Assembly (NCBI RefSeq): GCF_937616625.2
Contig: NC_065572.1
Coordinates: 43,551,653 to 43,615,652, forward strand
Origin: Mercurialis annua
Lineage: Eukaryota > Streptophyta > Magnoliopsida > Malpighiales > Euphorbiaceae
Length of the DNA: 64,000 nucleotides
Reading direction: 5' to 3'
Part shown: positions 49,101 through 62,100 of the stretch, piece by piece
How positions within the stretch are numbered: position 1 is the first letter of the stretch
Layout: the number at the start of each line of letters is the position of its first letter
Notes under the pieces: model-generated
Told to the model about the DNA's origin: nothing
Database searches by the model: none
The model's input: only the letters and a program-made list of their open reading frames with translations
Position numbers and translations under genes: made by a program

Positions 49101-51643
49101 TTTGGTTTCAAACCAAGGCCATTTGCATCCTATGTGTTTACTCTGCTAAGTTTGCTATTGAGTTATAGGTACCCCTGCGGAATTAGGTTCACGTCTTGTC
49201 TTTGAAATGTCATCTTTTAATTTTAAAACTTTCTACCTACACTGACAGGATTGCGTTGAGTCAGTCAGTATTTATGCTTTGACTTGATGCTTTTAGCTTA
49301 TTATATTGATGTTATTTCACTTGGGTGATTTAATTGCTTTTGATTTCTCGGGAAATCTCATTTTGGTAATTTGATTTAATTTCATGATTGGGCATGATGT
49401 TATTTTCTTATCATGTTGATGATCCGTTTTAGTGATGATAGTATTCTGGCCTTTATGTCTTTAATAAAATTGTTGATGTTGAGTTATTTTATAAGAACTT
49501 CTGGCATTGGCCGAGAGTCTTGATTTTAAAAATAATATTTTGTCAGGCTTTGACATTATTTCGGGTTTAAATGATTTTCGACTGAATTTTTTTTTACCAC
49601 GTTTTGTGGATTACGTTGCTGGTCACGTATTGGTTTTAAATTTCCTAAAGGAAATTATTTTGGCCTAATTGGTGTTTTGATGTAAAAAGTCAAATGGGTA
49701 GTCTGGACACGACACCCTAAAATATTATTTTCAGTATCTTGGCAGTAAAATGAAATTCTTATATTTCAAAATTTAACATTTGACTTAGGATTGAAAAAAA
49801 AACTGTTATTTTGAAATAAAATTAAATTCACGTATATAAAAAAAAACTTAATGTTATGTCTAGCATGCTGTGTTCAAAATGTTTGTTTTGAAATAAAATT
49901 ATTTATTTAAAAGGGGATACCGTTTTGATGATTTAATATTATTTTTGTAATTTTTACCATATTTTGGTTGTCAACACTTTGGTGTTGTTGGTATTATGCT
50001 CGATTTGCTAGTCTTAATTAAGCTGGTGTTTCTGAAAAGATTGTTAAAGAATAATTGTTTTCTCACTTAGAAAATGAGTCTGATGTTGTTAATTGGGTGA
50101 CGTCGAGCTTCTTATTTTGAAAATATTGAGATTTGTTTTGAAATGTGTTTTTCCGGATTTGAAAATGTTTTGCATATATTTACAAATGGTAATTGCGGAT
50201 TTGACTTTGGTCACCCAAATTGGAAGTTGAGTTTGGAAGTTGTAATTACTCGGCTAACTCGATGATTTGAAATTGAGGCGTTTGGGGAACAATTATATCT
50301 ATTATTTTATAAAAAGAGGTTTTTAAAAAATGATTTTAAAACTGTGGGGCTCGACATTAACTTGAAATCTATCTTGTAAATGTTATCTTTCGAAATGGGT
50401 TTTGATAAATATTTTTGATCAGTATCACATTTCGTTTTATTCTGAATTGACGTTTTGAAAATGTTATTACATGATTTAATCATTGTTGGGCTATTTAAGT
50501 TACTGCCATGTCAGTAGGAATTCGTGATCACATAAGATGTTCTATGCTTAATCCTTTGAAATTTATATTGGTTATCTATCTTAATGAGTAATTGTTTTAC
50601 TGCAAAATGCTTAAATATTTTTCGGATGTGTGAACAATTATTGACCTATATTATTATGTCGTTATTTTTTTGTCTCTCGTTAAGTTATGCCATGGTAGTT
50701 TTGTGCTCGTTCGCCTCATTGTGCGAAGTATCACGTGAGTACACTTCTCGCTAGTTTTCTTTGGGTTAACTTGGCATTGGTATCGATGTGCATTTCGAAC
50801 CTTTGTTTTGACCCTGCGATTAGTTTAGATGTTCTAATTGGTTTAGTTGCATTGAATGTTTGGACTCTGGAAATCGAAGTTATTAATTTTGTCATCAAGA
50901 AATTTGAGGAGCGATTATCAAGAGCTGTTTACAGATTCGAATTCCGAATCTGTCCTGGTCAGAGGAAGGCGGGTTGAGTTATATTACTCAGCACCGGCGG
51001 AATAATTTTTCTTGTGAGTGTTTGCCTCGTGCGTGATTTTTCGAGCGTTATGCGTTTTACGTCAGGCTCGTTTGTGATAAATTGTAGTATCGAAGTTTCG
51101 GCTGTTAGCATTCTAATATTAGATATGGCATATTGTGAATCGGGGTTGATAAGTGTAGTAATACACTGGTGTTTTCTTTAGAGTGATCGGTGAAATACCA
51201 AACTTTATAGTGGAGCTGTGAAGGCGTTCGTGTTGCTTTGATGCCTTTGGAAAATTTTCAATTAGATTTGAGGGGAAATTCATTGTTAGGAAAATTTTAG
51301 TATTGTTGTTGATTTTGGGTTATTTCGTTAATGACGATGCAAATTGGTGGACTAAAATAATGGAGATGGACAAATATGTCAAAATGGACGAGTGCACCTC
51401 TCACAGAGTGTAATGTCTAGAGAATGTCTTAAAGGAAAATTGATTTCAAATATTAATAACTTGTTAAAGTAATTGAAATGTTTTTATCACGTAATTGTGC
51501 CCAGACATGTCATGAACATGCATTTGGAATGCCACGAATAGGATACTGCATTGAGCATTAAATATGATCACTATTTAAAAGAGAATTAAATAATACATGC
51601 ATTAGTACATTCATCACGACATTAGATGATTAGGGTTAAATGA

Positions 51644-51686
51644 AACTCTTTGGAGATGAGAGCTGTCATCACCCTGGCGCACAATT
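51644..51686 (+). other. Internal block shared with element B
   Basis: The partner of 38587-38629, with 36 of 43 identical bases. In one frame it starts with ATG three bases upstream of the CTC codon (51640) and runs MKLFGDESCHHPGAQL before a few further codons. It may be a relic of coding sequence. Confidence 0.65.
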
Positions 51687-53509
51687 GTGTAAAATAAATT
51701 TTATCAGTGAGACTTTTCAAGAAAAAAATGTTTTCAAAAAAAAAAACTCGCGAGTTATATTGTGAAAATAGTGTTAAAAAAAGTTGTTAAATTTCAAACG
51801 ATTTTGAAATTTTTATATGGTTGGTATCTAGACAAATACTATGTGATGACGGTGGTGTTTTAAGAGAAATTGTATTGTACGGAATTGTTCATATTGTTAG
51901 AATATTCGTACTTGATAAAGAAGAGTTATGGTTATAAGGTTGTACTCGAGGTTTATTCGTGGTGAATGCGGGAAAATATTGAGTTAGAATTAAAGAATTG
52001 TGTCAGTTTAGAGTTTATTATTTGAGGATTTTAGTTTTAAAAAAATTGGTTATGCTCTGCGTGTTCATTTACACTAAAAGATTTAAAAAAAATTTAGTTT
52101 TTACAGGTTCGATTTTTTTTTGTTTTGTTTAAAAAGTTTTGGTAACGATATGAAAATTATTTCGTAAACGAAGGGATTTTTTTTTTTGCAAAAATTTATC
52201 CCAAAGTGATGAAATTTTTGTCAGTTTGATTAAAAGTGAATTTTATGATTTTTCCAAAGAAACGATTTTATAGAAATCGTGAATTTATTTTTAAAGATAA
52301 AATTTGGTGGTGATTTCAAATTGAGAGTGTTTTATTATATTAAATTTTTTTTTTTCAATGGGTTAATTAATTTCGATTGAAAGTGAAAATTAAATTTGAG
52401 GTGCCAGTAATTTCAATTTAAAGGTGGATTGCGTTATTATATATTTGTATTTACGGAAAGCGTTGTTCTAGATTTTTTTTGGTTTTGAGTGTAACCAATA
52501 ATCCGATTGATTGCGATTTGATCTTAATGATCTACGATAGAATTCGGGGTCTTAGAGTTTCAAAATAAATGTCGAGGATGAAAAATATTGTTGTCTGAAG
52601 ATTAAGATATGTATTCGTTAAAATTGGTGTGTTTTCTTACGTCTGGGTTTGAAAGGTTGATGAAATTGTTGAACTGATGTTAGTTAGTTGAATCAGGACG
52701 ATTCTAGTAGTATTTAGTTTTAAGTCGTTATTTGTAACAGAAATTATAAGCAGGACGACATTTTGAATTGCTGATAAGCTTTCTCATTTGAGGTAATTGG
52801 TATTTTGACCACTATAAGTTTCGTAGTGTGTAGGCGTTGAGTGATGTAATATTAATTCCAGTGAGAGTGTCAGCATGTTTTAGTTGTAGCGTTGGAGTTT
52901 GGCTTATTAAGATTTCGATTATTTTTGGGATTGCTCCTACACTTATGGTGTTGCTTGGTAGTCTTGGAGACTTGATCTGGTTATTTTGAAACTTTTCCTC
53001 GTGTAGCGTGTTGGTTATGTCCCGGTTGTAAATAAATTTCTAATCCATTCACACGTGGTGTTTGAGAAGTTGATTGAAGTAGCAAATTGTTGAACCAAAA
53101 AATTTTCGCGTGTGCATGTGGTGATCATTCAAATTTTTGATCTAATTCTATCTTCGAAGTCGTATTTTAATAAGTTGGGGAGAATGTCCGTAAAATTTTC
53201 AGCGTGTTTTCAGTTATTGTGGTTTACTTCGCTTTAACTCTTCTCAGTCTTATTTATGATAAAATTACCCTTAGGTAGGAGTTTTGTTTAAACTTTTGAG
53301 ATTGCAGTGATGTTTTTACTTAGGCGGAATTAAGCGTTTTTTATTTTGTTATCCGTTGAGTTGTCCCTCGACCGTGAGTAATCTTGAAAATCAGAAATTA
53401 TGATGCTCATATTTTCTTTCGTTCCGTCGAGAATGCATTACTTCGTATTTTGAGTTATGTGTGAGTTTTATGTATTGTAATTGAGTTTTTATTACTTGGC
53501 TTTGTGGTA

Positions 53510-53544
53510 AATTCGAGGACGAATTTATAATAAGTTGGGAAGAA
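53510..53544 (+). other. Polypurine tract and 3' motif (element C)
   Basis: AATTCGAGGACGAATT (53510-53525), then a short purine tract GGGAAGAA (53537-53544) directly before the LTR. The tract is weaker than that of element B. Confidence 0.75.
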
Positions 53545-56500
53545 TGTAATATCCCGTATTTTTTCGTCATAGGTTCGTTATGTTTCCGACTTAGTTTCGG
53601 ATTATTAATGGTGGACTTAGCAAGTGTGAAACTTTGATTGAGGTTGGAGTTGTATATTGTATGTGTCGCTTGTGTCGTGTGAGTTTTCGACGGCGATTTG
53701 ATTTTTATCCGGATTATAAACGATGTTGTGTTCATGTGCCTTCTAAATCTGAAATGTTTTGATAAAACATTTATATCTCCCAATTGAACCGTTGGATCGG
53801 GTTCATTTTTGGATATGCTGTGCACGACAAAGAGTTGACTGTTGGATCCAAATATGAGGCGATTTGGAGGCGCGATGGAGTGCGCGATCGTGCACTCAAG
53901 TGCACGAACGTGCACTATGCTGTTACGGCATTTCAGGTATATAAATAGCCTCTTACGTTTTTAAAACCTATTTTTCACAGTCTATTGTTTTCTATCAACC
54001 CTAGCCGACTCCCTCACCCTCAAACACTCTGAAAATTCTACCATCATCCCTTATCATTAGCTTTCGCATTCGATAAGTAAATCACGTTCGTTTCATTCGT
54101 TTATTCTATTCATTATCGTCGAATACGTTCTAAGTTAATATCCCTCATGTTGTAGCGAATTTCTAAGATTGTTGCTATGTACATCAGTAGGCTATATCCT
54201 CCTTAATCTCTATGATTCTTAACCTTGATTTTGCCAAACGGTACGTAATTGATTCTGCTTTAATCATTGTCGTCTTATCGTGTTCGTTTGTTCTAAACTG
54301 TGAACTTCCATATATTGATTCTCTGCTTATGGTTTGGTTACTTTTGAGTATTGATTATGGCATCTAAGGATTGTAGACTCTTGCATTTTGTATGTTTAAA
54401 TCCTTGAACTCTTAACTGATGATTCCTCGCTTAACTTTTGTCTTTCGTTTTGGTTCTTGATGTTCTAAACTTTTATTATTGATTTTTCAAGCTTGCTTTA
54501 ATTCTTACTAAGGACTTTGAATTTGTTAGGGTGTTGTTGATGAGTGGATTTTAGGTTAATAATATTGTAGGTTGTTAAGATACCTTGTTGATTTAATGAA
54601 ATCTTAAGCTACGGTTTGAATTGTGTACTGTTATGTTGGTGTATTTGGTTCTTGTTATGTAGATGATGATGTGTCCCTTGTCTATTGGCTGCCATGATTT
54701 TCTTTTGACTAAAGGTTCTTTAAAGTCCCTGAATTGTTTTGATTAAAACCTTTTAATTCCGTAAGTTATTTATAAACTGATTTTATAATTTATTCTGATT
54801 ATTAATTTACGAAATTGGTTTCGACTTATTAATTAACAATTTAAATAATATTTTTATTTATAATTTGAATTACATTGTGAGTATATATTTTAAATTTATA
54901 TTTAATATTAACCCTATTATAATTTAAATGATGATAGAATTAATCATTTATTTTGATTATATTAAATGGGAATTGGGGATTTCATTTTAATTTGAAATTT
55001 GTTAAGTTAGTAATATTATTTTAAGACCTAAAAATAATATTTGAGTTATTAAAAATTAAATTAATTATTATTTAATTATTAATTAGAGATTTTGGGCTTA
55101 GCATGCCAATGTGATTAAATTTATATTTTTAAACTTTTGAATTTCGATATATAAAATTTGACAAATTGAAAATGATGATTATTTTATAATCTAAATTAAT
55201 ATAATTACTCGGGTAATTACATTTAATTTTGAATATCTTTTTAGTATGTCATTTTGGCTAAATTACAATTTATCCCTTGAACGTATTTAAAACTTATTTG
55301 ATTAAATTTTGATTGTAACTTGGGTTACTTGAAGTTAAAGCTATTGGGTTCCGTTTTAAATATTGATTTCTTATTTTATCAAAGTTGATTTTATAATTAT
55401 AAACTATGGTTTATAATTGGATATGATTATACTTATTTTATCAAAGTGATTTTGGGATTATAAACTCTGGTTTATATTTTGATAAAATATTTTGGGTCGG
55501 GTTAGACTTGGGTCACCCGACATGTGAGGTAGCTTGGTAGTTATTGGTAACTCGGCTAACTCAATATTTGAGGAAATGAATTTAAGTTATTATTTATTTA
55601 TTATTTAAAGTAATATTTTACGGAACAGATTTTAAAGCGGAAACCCAATAAATTTGGCTTATTTATTTATTTGAGTATTATATTACTTGATGTGGTTCAT
55701 TTTGACTCGGGTCATTACGTGATTAACTATTCATTCTATTCTGGCTACGTTTATACTTGACTCGGTATTGTGCTAGTCCTATATGGTGTCTACTATTCTT
55801 AGAGTTAGGGGTTGAATGGATTTTAACTTATATATTGTTTTAGACCCGTCGACTGCTCGTGCTTCGGAGTGTACGCAGGTTAGCTATTTGCCAAGATTCA
55901 CGTGGATAAGCAAGAAGTGAGTTTGTAGTGCTATTTACCACTTTATTAAGTAACGCATCATATTTTAATATTATAAATGTTTTTGAATTGTTTTAAGCGA
56001 TTATGGATCTGGATTGAAACGAGCTACTCGATAGGCTTGTATCGAGATTGTGTGCACCGGTAATTACTCTGGGATCGGCAAACTAAAGTCTTGCTTACGC
56101 TGGTATATGATGAGGATCTGTTCCCGTCCACTCTGAGTTTATCAGTATGCTACGTTATACTTACGCTGAGATCATTTCAATATTTTTTTTCATAATCATA
56201 TTATATTAGTATAAAAGATTTTGATTTAAGGGTTTTAAACTTAATAAATGTAAATAGTAATGCGAACTCATATCAGTATATCTGACCCCTTTGTTTTCCC
56301 AAATTTTCCAGGTTTATTATTTTGAGCGAGTCTGCTGATCTCCGAATCTTTATTCCTCGGAGGTTTATTTTCATTTAATAAATTGTAAAACTACCTTTAT
56401 TCTTAGACCGCAGTACTAAATTAGAAGTCTATATTATTCTAGTCTGTTTGTCGGATTTCTCTGACTGGCTTTATTTTATGCTTTGGCATTATTATTGTTT

Positions 56501-56698
56501 AACCCTGTATATTTTTATTTATAGGAAGTACTTATATTTAAACGGTTAGCTTAAGTTGGAGTCTCGGTTGCCCCCGAGCATTGGATTTTTTTGCAGGTTT
56601 ATATGATTGGTGGTTTTCCGCAAGACTTGCTACTGGTTTTGGTACAACCATACCCATACCCTAGCGCCGGTCGCGATCCATAAATTTGGGTCGTGACA
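53545..56698 (+). mobile_element. 3' LTR of element C
   Basis: TGTAATATCCCG to GGGTCGTGACA, followed by AAACA. Compared with the 5' LTR the first 450 bp differ at roughly 35 positions. About 54180-55320 differs at only two positions that I see, and the remainder again differs at a few percent. A 174-codon minus-strand frame crossing its left boundary (53391-53915) is not a gene. Confidence 0.95.
53880..53947 (+). promoter_or_regulatory. Palindrome pair and TATA box (3' LTR C)
   Basis: GTGCGCGATCGTGCAC (53880-53895) and GTGCACGAACGTGCAC (53900-53915) lie 22 bp upstream of TATATAAATA (53938-53947), a canonical plant TATA box. Transcription would start about 30 bp downstream. The 5' LTR has the same layout, with both the second palindrome and the TATA box mutated, so the 5' promoter may be weakened. 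Confidence 0.7.
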
Positions 56699-57674
56699 AA
56701 ACAACTCCAAACATTTCCCCATTTTAGCAATTTTAGATACAAATGTTACGAAATAAATCCAAACCTTTCACCTTTTTAACAATTTAAGCCAAACGTTGCG
56801 GAAAAAATTCAAGCGTTTCACCTTTTTAGCAATTCAAGCCAAACGTTTACAAACATTACGAAACAAATCCAACCGTTTCATATTTTTAGCGATTGAAGCC
56901 AAATGTTTACAAACGTTAAAGAAAAAATCCAAACGTTTCACCTTTTTAGCGATTGAAGATAAACGTTTCACCTTTTTAAAGATTTAAACCAAACGTTTAT
57001 AAACATTATGAAACAAATCCAAACGTTTCCCCTTTTTAGCAATTTAAGCCAAACGTTTTTAAACGTTCCGAAACAAATCCAAATGTTTTACATTATAGAA
57101 ATTTAAGCCAAACGTTTACAAACGTTACAAAACCAATCAAAACGTTTCCCCTTTTTAGCGATTGAAGCTAAACGTTGAACCTTTTTAGCGATTTAAGCCG
57201 AACTTTTACAAACGTTATGAAACAAATCCAAACATTTCAAACGTTTGGCTTAAATTGCTAAAAAGGTGAAACGTTTGGTTTTGTTTCGTAATGTTTTCAC
57301 CTTTTTAGCGATTTATGCCAAACGTTTGGTTTTGTTTCGTATCAATTATAAACGTTATAAAACAAAACCAAACGTTTAAAACTTTACAAAACAAATCCAA
57401 ACATTTCACATTTTTAGCGATTTAAGCCAAACGTTTACAAACGTTACCAAACAAATCCAAACGTTTTCCCATTTTAGCAATTTCAGCCAAACATTTACAA
57501 ACGTTACGAAACAAATCCAAGCATTTTCCCTTTTTAGCAATTTATGCCAAACGTTTAGAAAACGTTATGAAACAAATACAAACGTTTCCCCATTTGAGCG
57601 ATTTAAGCCAAACGTGTACAAACGTTACGAAACAAGTCCAAACGTTTCACCTTTTAAGCAGTTTATGCCAAACG
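56699..57674 (-). repeat. Inverted block homologous to 30403-31592
   Basis: Mostly reverse-oriented monomers with a forward interruption near 57239-57290. Variant order matches the block at 30403-31592, including a fold-back where a forward monomer meets a reverse one near 57290-57330. Confidence 0.75.
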
Positions 57675-59103
57675 TGAAACTTTTGGATTTATTTCGAAAC
57701 ATCTTAACGTTTATTAACGTTTGGCTTAAATCGTTAAATATATGAAACGTTTGGATTTATTTCGTAATGTTTGTAAACGTTTGGGTTAAATACCTAAAAA
57801 TGTGAAATGTTTGGATTTGTTTCATAACGTTTGTAAACATTTGGCTTAAGTCGCTAAAAAGGTGAAACGTTTGGATTTGTTTGGCAACGTTTTTCGTAAA
57901 TCGCTAAAATGGTGAAATGTTAGGATTTGTTTAGCAACGTTTGTACACGTTTGGCTTAAATCGCTAAAATGGGGAAACGTTTGTATTTGTTTCGTAACGT
58001 TTGTAAATGTTTGACTTAAATCACTAAAAAGGTGAAACGTCTGGATTCGTTTCGTAACGTTTATAAATGTTTGGCTTAAATCGCTAAAGAGGTGAAACGT
58101 TTGGATTTGTTTTGTAACATTTGTAGACGTTTGGCTTTAATTTCTAAAAAGGTAAAACGTTTGGTTTAGTCTCGCAACGTTTGTACACGTTTGGCTTAAA
58201 TGGCTAAAATGGGGAAACGTTTGGATTTGTTTCGTAACGTTTGTAAACGTTTGGCTTCAATCAATAAAAAGGTGAAACGTTTGGATTTGTTTCGTAATGT
58301 TTGTAAATGTTTGGCTTAAATCGCTAAAAAGGTGAAACGTTTGGATTTATTTCGTAATGTTTCTAAACGTTTGTCATAAATCGCTAAAAAGGTGAAATGT
58401 TTGGTTTTGTTTCATAATGTTTGTAAATGTTTGGTTTGTTTTGTAACGTTTGTAACCATTTGGCTTAAATCGCTAAAAAGGTGAAACGTTCAGATTTGTT
58501 TCATAACATTTGTAAACATTTGGCTTAAATCGCTAAAAAGGTGAAACGTTTGAATTTGTTTCATAATTAAAGTTTGGCATAAGTCTCTAAAAAGGTGAAA
58601 CGTTTGGTTTTGTTTCGAAACGTTTGTAAACGTTTGGCTTAAATTGCTAAAAAGGTGAAACATTTTGTTTTGTTTCATAACGTTTGTAAATGTTACGAAA
58701 CAAAACCAAACATTTAAAACGTTATGAAACGAATCCAAATGTTTCACATTTTTAGCGATTTAAGCCAAATGTTTACAAACTTTACGAAACAAATCCAAAT
58801 GTTTCATCTTTTTAGCGATTTATGGCAAACGTTTACAAAAGTTACGAAACAAATCCAAACGTTTCTCCATTTTAGCGATTTAAGCAAAACGTTTATAAAC
58901 TATTGGTTTTATTTCGTAATTTTGTAAACGTTTGGCTTAAATCGCTAAAAAGGGGAAACGTTTGGATTTGTTTCATAAGGTTTGTAAACGTTTGGCTTAA
59001 ATTTCTAAAAAGGTCAAATGTTTGGATTTGTTTCGTAATGTTTGATAACGTTTGGCTTAAATTTCTAAAAAGGTGAAATGTTTGGATTTGTTTCGTAATG
59101 TTT

Positions 59104-62100
59104 GATAACGTTTGGCTTAAATTGCTAAAAAGAGAAAACGTTTGGATTTTTTCGTAACGTTAGTAAACGTTTGGCTTATATTGCTAAAAAGGTTATGTTT
59201 TGATTTGCTTCTTAACGTTTGTAAATGTTTGGCTTAAATCGCTAAAATGGGGAAACGTTTGCATTCATTTGGTAACGTTTTAAACGTTTGGCCTAAATCG
59301 CTAAAATGGGGAAACGTTTTGATTTGTTTCGTAACATTTGTAAATGTTTGGATTAAATCGCTAAAAAGGTGAAACGTTCAATTTTGTTTTGTAACGTTTG
59401 TAAACATTTGGCTTAAATCGCTAAAATGGTAAAACCTATGGATTTGTTTCGTAAAGTTTTAAACGTTTGGTTTTGTTTCATAACCTTTGTAAACGTTTGG
59501 CTTAATTCGCTAAAAAGGTGAAATGTTTGGATATGTTTCGTAATGTTTTAAACGTTTGGTTTTGTTTCGTAAAGTTTGGATTTGTTTCGTATCATTTGTA
59601 AACGTTCGGCTTAAATCGCTAAAATGGTGAAACGTTTGGATTTGTTTCATAAGGTTTGTAAACGTTACGAAACAAAACCAAACGTTTAGAACGTTACGAA
59701 ACAAATCCAAACGTTTCACCTTTTCAGCGATTTAAACCAAACGTTTACAAATGTTTTGAAACAAAACCAAACGTTTCACCTTTTTAGCGATTTAAGCCAA
59801 ACGTTGCGAAACAAATCAAAACGATTCACCTTTTTAGCAATTTAAACCAAACGTTTACAAACATTACGAAACAAATCCAAATGTTTCTCCTTTATAGGGA
59901 TTTAAGCCAAACGTTTACAAACGTAATGAAACAAATCCAAACATTTTAACTTTTTAGCGATTGAAGCTAAACTTTTACAAATGTTACGAAATAAATCCAA
60001 ACGTTTCTAAACAAATCCAAATGTTTAAAACATTACGAAACAAATCCAATCGTTTCACCTTTTTAACGATTTAAGCCGAACGTTTACAAATGCTACGAAA
60101 TAAAACCAAATGTTTCACCTTTTTAGCGATATAAGCCAAACTTTTACAAACGTAACGAAACAAATCCAAACGTTTCACCTTTTTAGGGATTTAAACGTTT
60201 CGAAACATTTGGATTTATTTCGTAACCTTTGTAAATGTTTGACTTAAATCGCTAAAAAGGTGAAATGTTTGGATTTGTTTCATAATGTTTGTAAACGTTT
60301 GGCTTAAATCGCTAAAACTGTGAAACATTTGGATTTTTGTTTAGTAACGTTTTGAACGTTTGGTTTTGTTTCGTAACGTTTATAAACGTTTGGCTTAAAT
60401 TTCTAAAAAGGCGAAACGTTTTGTTTTGTTTTGTAACATTTGTAAATGTTTGGATTAAATCGCTAAAAAAGTGAAACGTTCGGTTTTGTTTCGTAGTGTT
60501 TGTAAACGTTTGGCTTAAATCGCTAAAAAGGTGAAATGCTTGGATTTGTTTCGTAATGTTTGATAACGTTTGGCTTAAATTGCTAAAAAGAGAAAACATT
60601 TGGATTTTTTCGTAACGTTAGTAAACGTTTGGCTTATATTGCTAAAAAGGTTACGTTTTGATTTGCTTCTTAATGTTTGTAAATGTTTGGCTTAAATCGC
60701 TAAAATGGGGAAACATTTGCATTTATTTAATAATGTTTTAAACGTTTGGCCTAAATCGCTAAAATGGGGAAACGTATGGATTTTTTTCGTAACGTTTGTA
60801 AATGTTTGGATTAAATCGCTAAAAAGGTGAAACGTTCAATTTTGTTTTGTCACGTTTGTAAACATTTGGCTTAAATCGCTAAAATGGTAAAACGTATGGA
60901 TTTGTTTCGTAACGTTTTAAACGTTTGGTTTTGTTTCATAACCTTTGTAAACGTTTGGCTTAATTCGATAAAAAGGTGAAATGTCTGGATATGTTTCGTA
61001 ATGTTTTAAACATTTGGTTTTGTTTCGCAACGTTTGGATTTGTTTCGTAACATTTGTAAACGTTCGGCTTAAATCGCTAAAATGGTGAAACGTTTGGATT
61101 TGTTTCGTAACGTTTGTAAACGTTACGAAACAAAACCAAACGTTTAGAACGTTACGAAACAAATCCAAACGTTTCACCTTTTCAGCGATTTAAACCAAAT
61201 GTTTACAAATGTTATGAAACAAAACCAAACGTTTCACCTTTTTAGCGATTTAAGCCAAACATTACGACACAAATCAAAACGATTCACCTTTTTAGCAATT
61301 TAAACCAAACGTTTACAAACATTACGAAACAAATCCAAATGTTTCTCCTTTATAGGGATTTAAGCCAAACGTTTACAAACGTTATGAAACAAATCCAAAT
61401 GTTTCATCTTTTTAGGAATTTAAGCCAAGCGTTTACAAACGTTACGAAACAAATCCAAACGTTTCAACTTTTTAGCGATTGAAGCCAAACTTTTACAAAT
61501 GTTACGAAATAAATCCAAACGTTTCGAAACAAATCCAAATGTTTAAAACATTACGAAACAAATTCTATCGTTTCACCTTTTTAGCGATTTAAGCCGAACG
61601 TTTACAAACGTTACGAAATAAAACCAAATGTTTCACCTTTTTAGCTATATAAACCAAACGTTTACAAACGTTACGAAACAAATCCAAACGTTTCACCTTT
61701 TTAGGGATTTAAAACGTTTCGAAACATTTGGATTTGTTGCGTAACCTTTGTAAACGTTTGGCTTAAATCGCTAAAAAGGTGAAATGTTTGGATTTGTTTC
61801 ATAATGTTTGTAAACGTTTGGCGTAAATCGCTAAAACTGTGAAACATTTGGATTTTTTTTAGTAACGTTTTGAACGTTTGGTTTTATTTCGTAACGTTTA
61901 TAAACGTTTGGCTTAAATTGCTAAAAAGGCGAAGCGTTTTGTTTTGTTTTGTAACGTTTCTAAACGTTTGGCTTAAATCGCTAAAAAGGTGAAACGTTCG
62001 GTTTTGTTTCGTAGTGTTTGTAAACGTTTGGCTTAAATCGCTAAAAAGGTGAAATGCTTGGATTTGTTTCGTAATGTTTGATAACGTTTGACTTAAATTG

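Larger units (their letters stand above)
49085..53544 (+). mobile_element. Internal region of element C, no coding capacity
   Basis: About 4.46 kb, T-rich on the plus strand and full of stops; the longest plus-strand frame is 80 codons (50735-50977) and has no recognisable family. No pol signature residues were found. The block at 51644-51686 is shared with element B. Near 50215-50275 a stretch resembles the LTR hairpin region (GTCACCC, then TAATTACTCGGCTAAC), hinting that LTR-derived sequence sits inside. At 53171-53187 TAAGTTGGGGAGAATGT nearly repeats the real polypurine-LTR junction at 53531-53547. Confidence 0.85.
45934..56698 (+). mobile_element. Complete non-autonomous LTR retrotransposon (element C)
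   Basis: A 10765-bp element with LTRs at 45934-49084 (3151 bp) and 53545-56698 (3154 bp). A perfect AAACA duplication flanks it (45929-45933 and 56699-56703). It has a methionine-tRNA primer-binding site, a short polypurine tract and the same AATTCGAGGACGAATT string as B. The 4.46-kb internal region has no recognisable gag or pol. The LTRs differ by several percent at both ends but are almost identical across about 1.1 kb in the middle. A Ty3/gypsy-derived LARD-type element is inferred from the 5-bp duplication, size and end motifs. Confidence 0.93.

Noticed and set aside
50735..50977. 80-codon frame as a relic of pol in element C
   Set aside because: A short DVLIGL string faintly recalls part of plant pol, but no catalytic residues or neighbouring motifs support it.
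53391..53915. 174-codon minus-strand reading frame
   Set aside because: It crosses the boundary of the internal region and 3' LTR of element C. Much of it lies in LTR sequence, and the equivalent part of the 5' LTR gives only a short frame. No known domain is seen.
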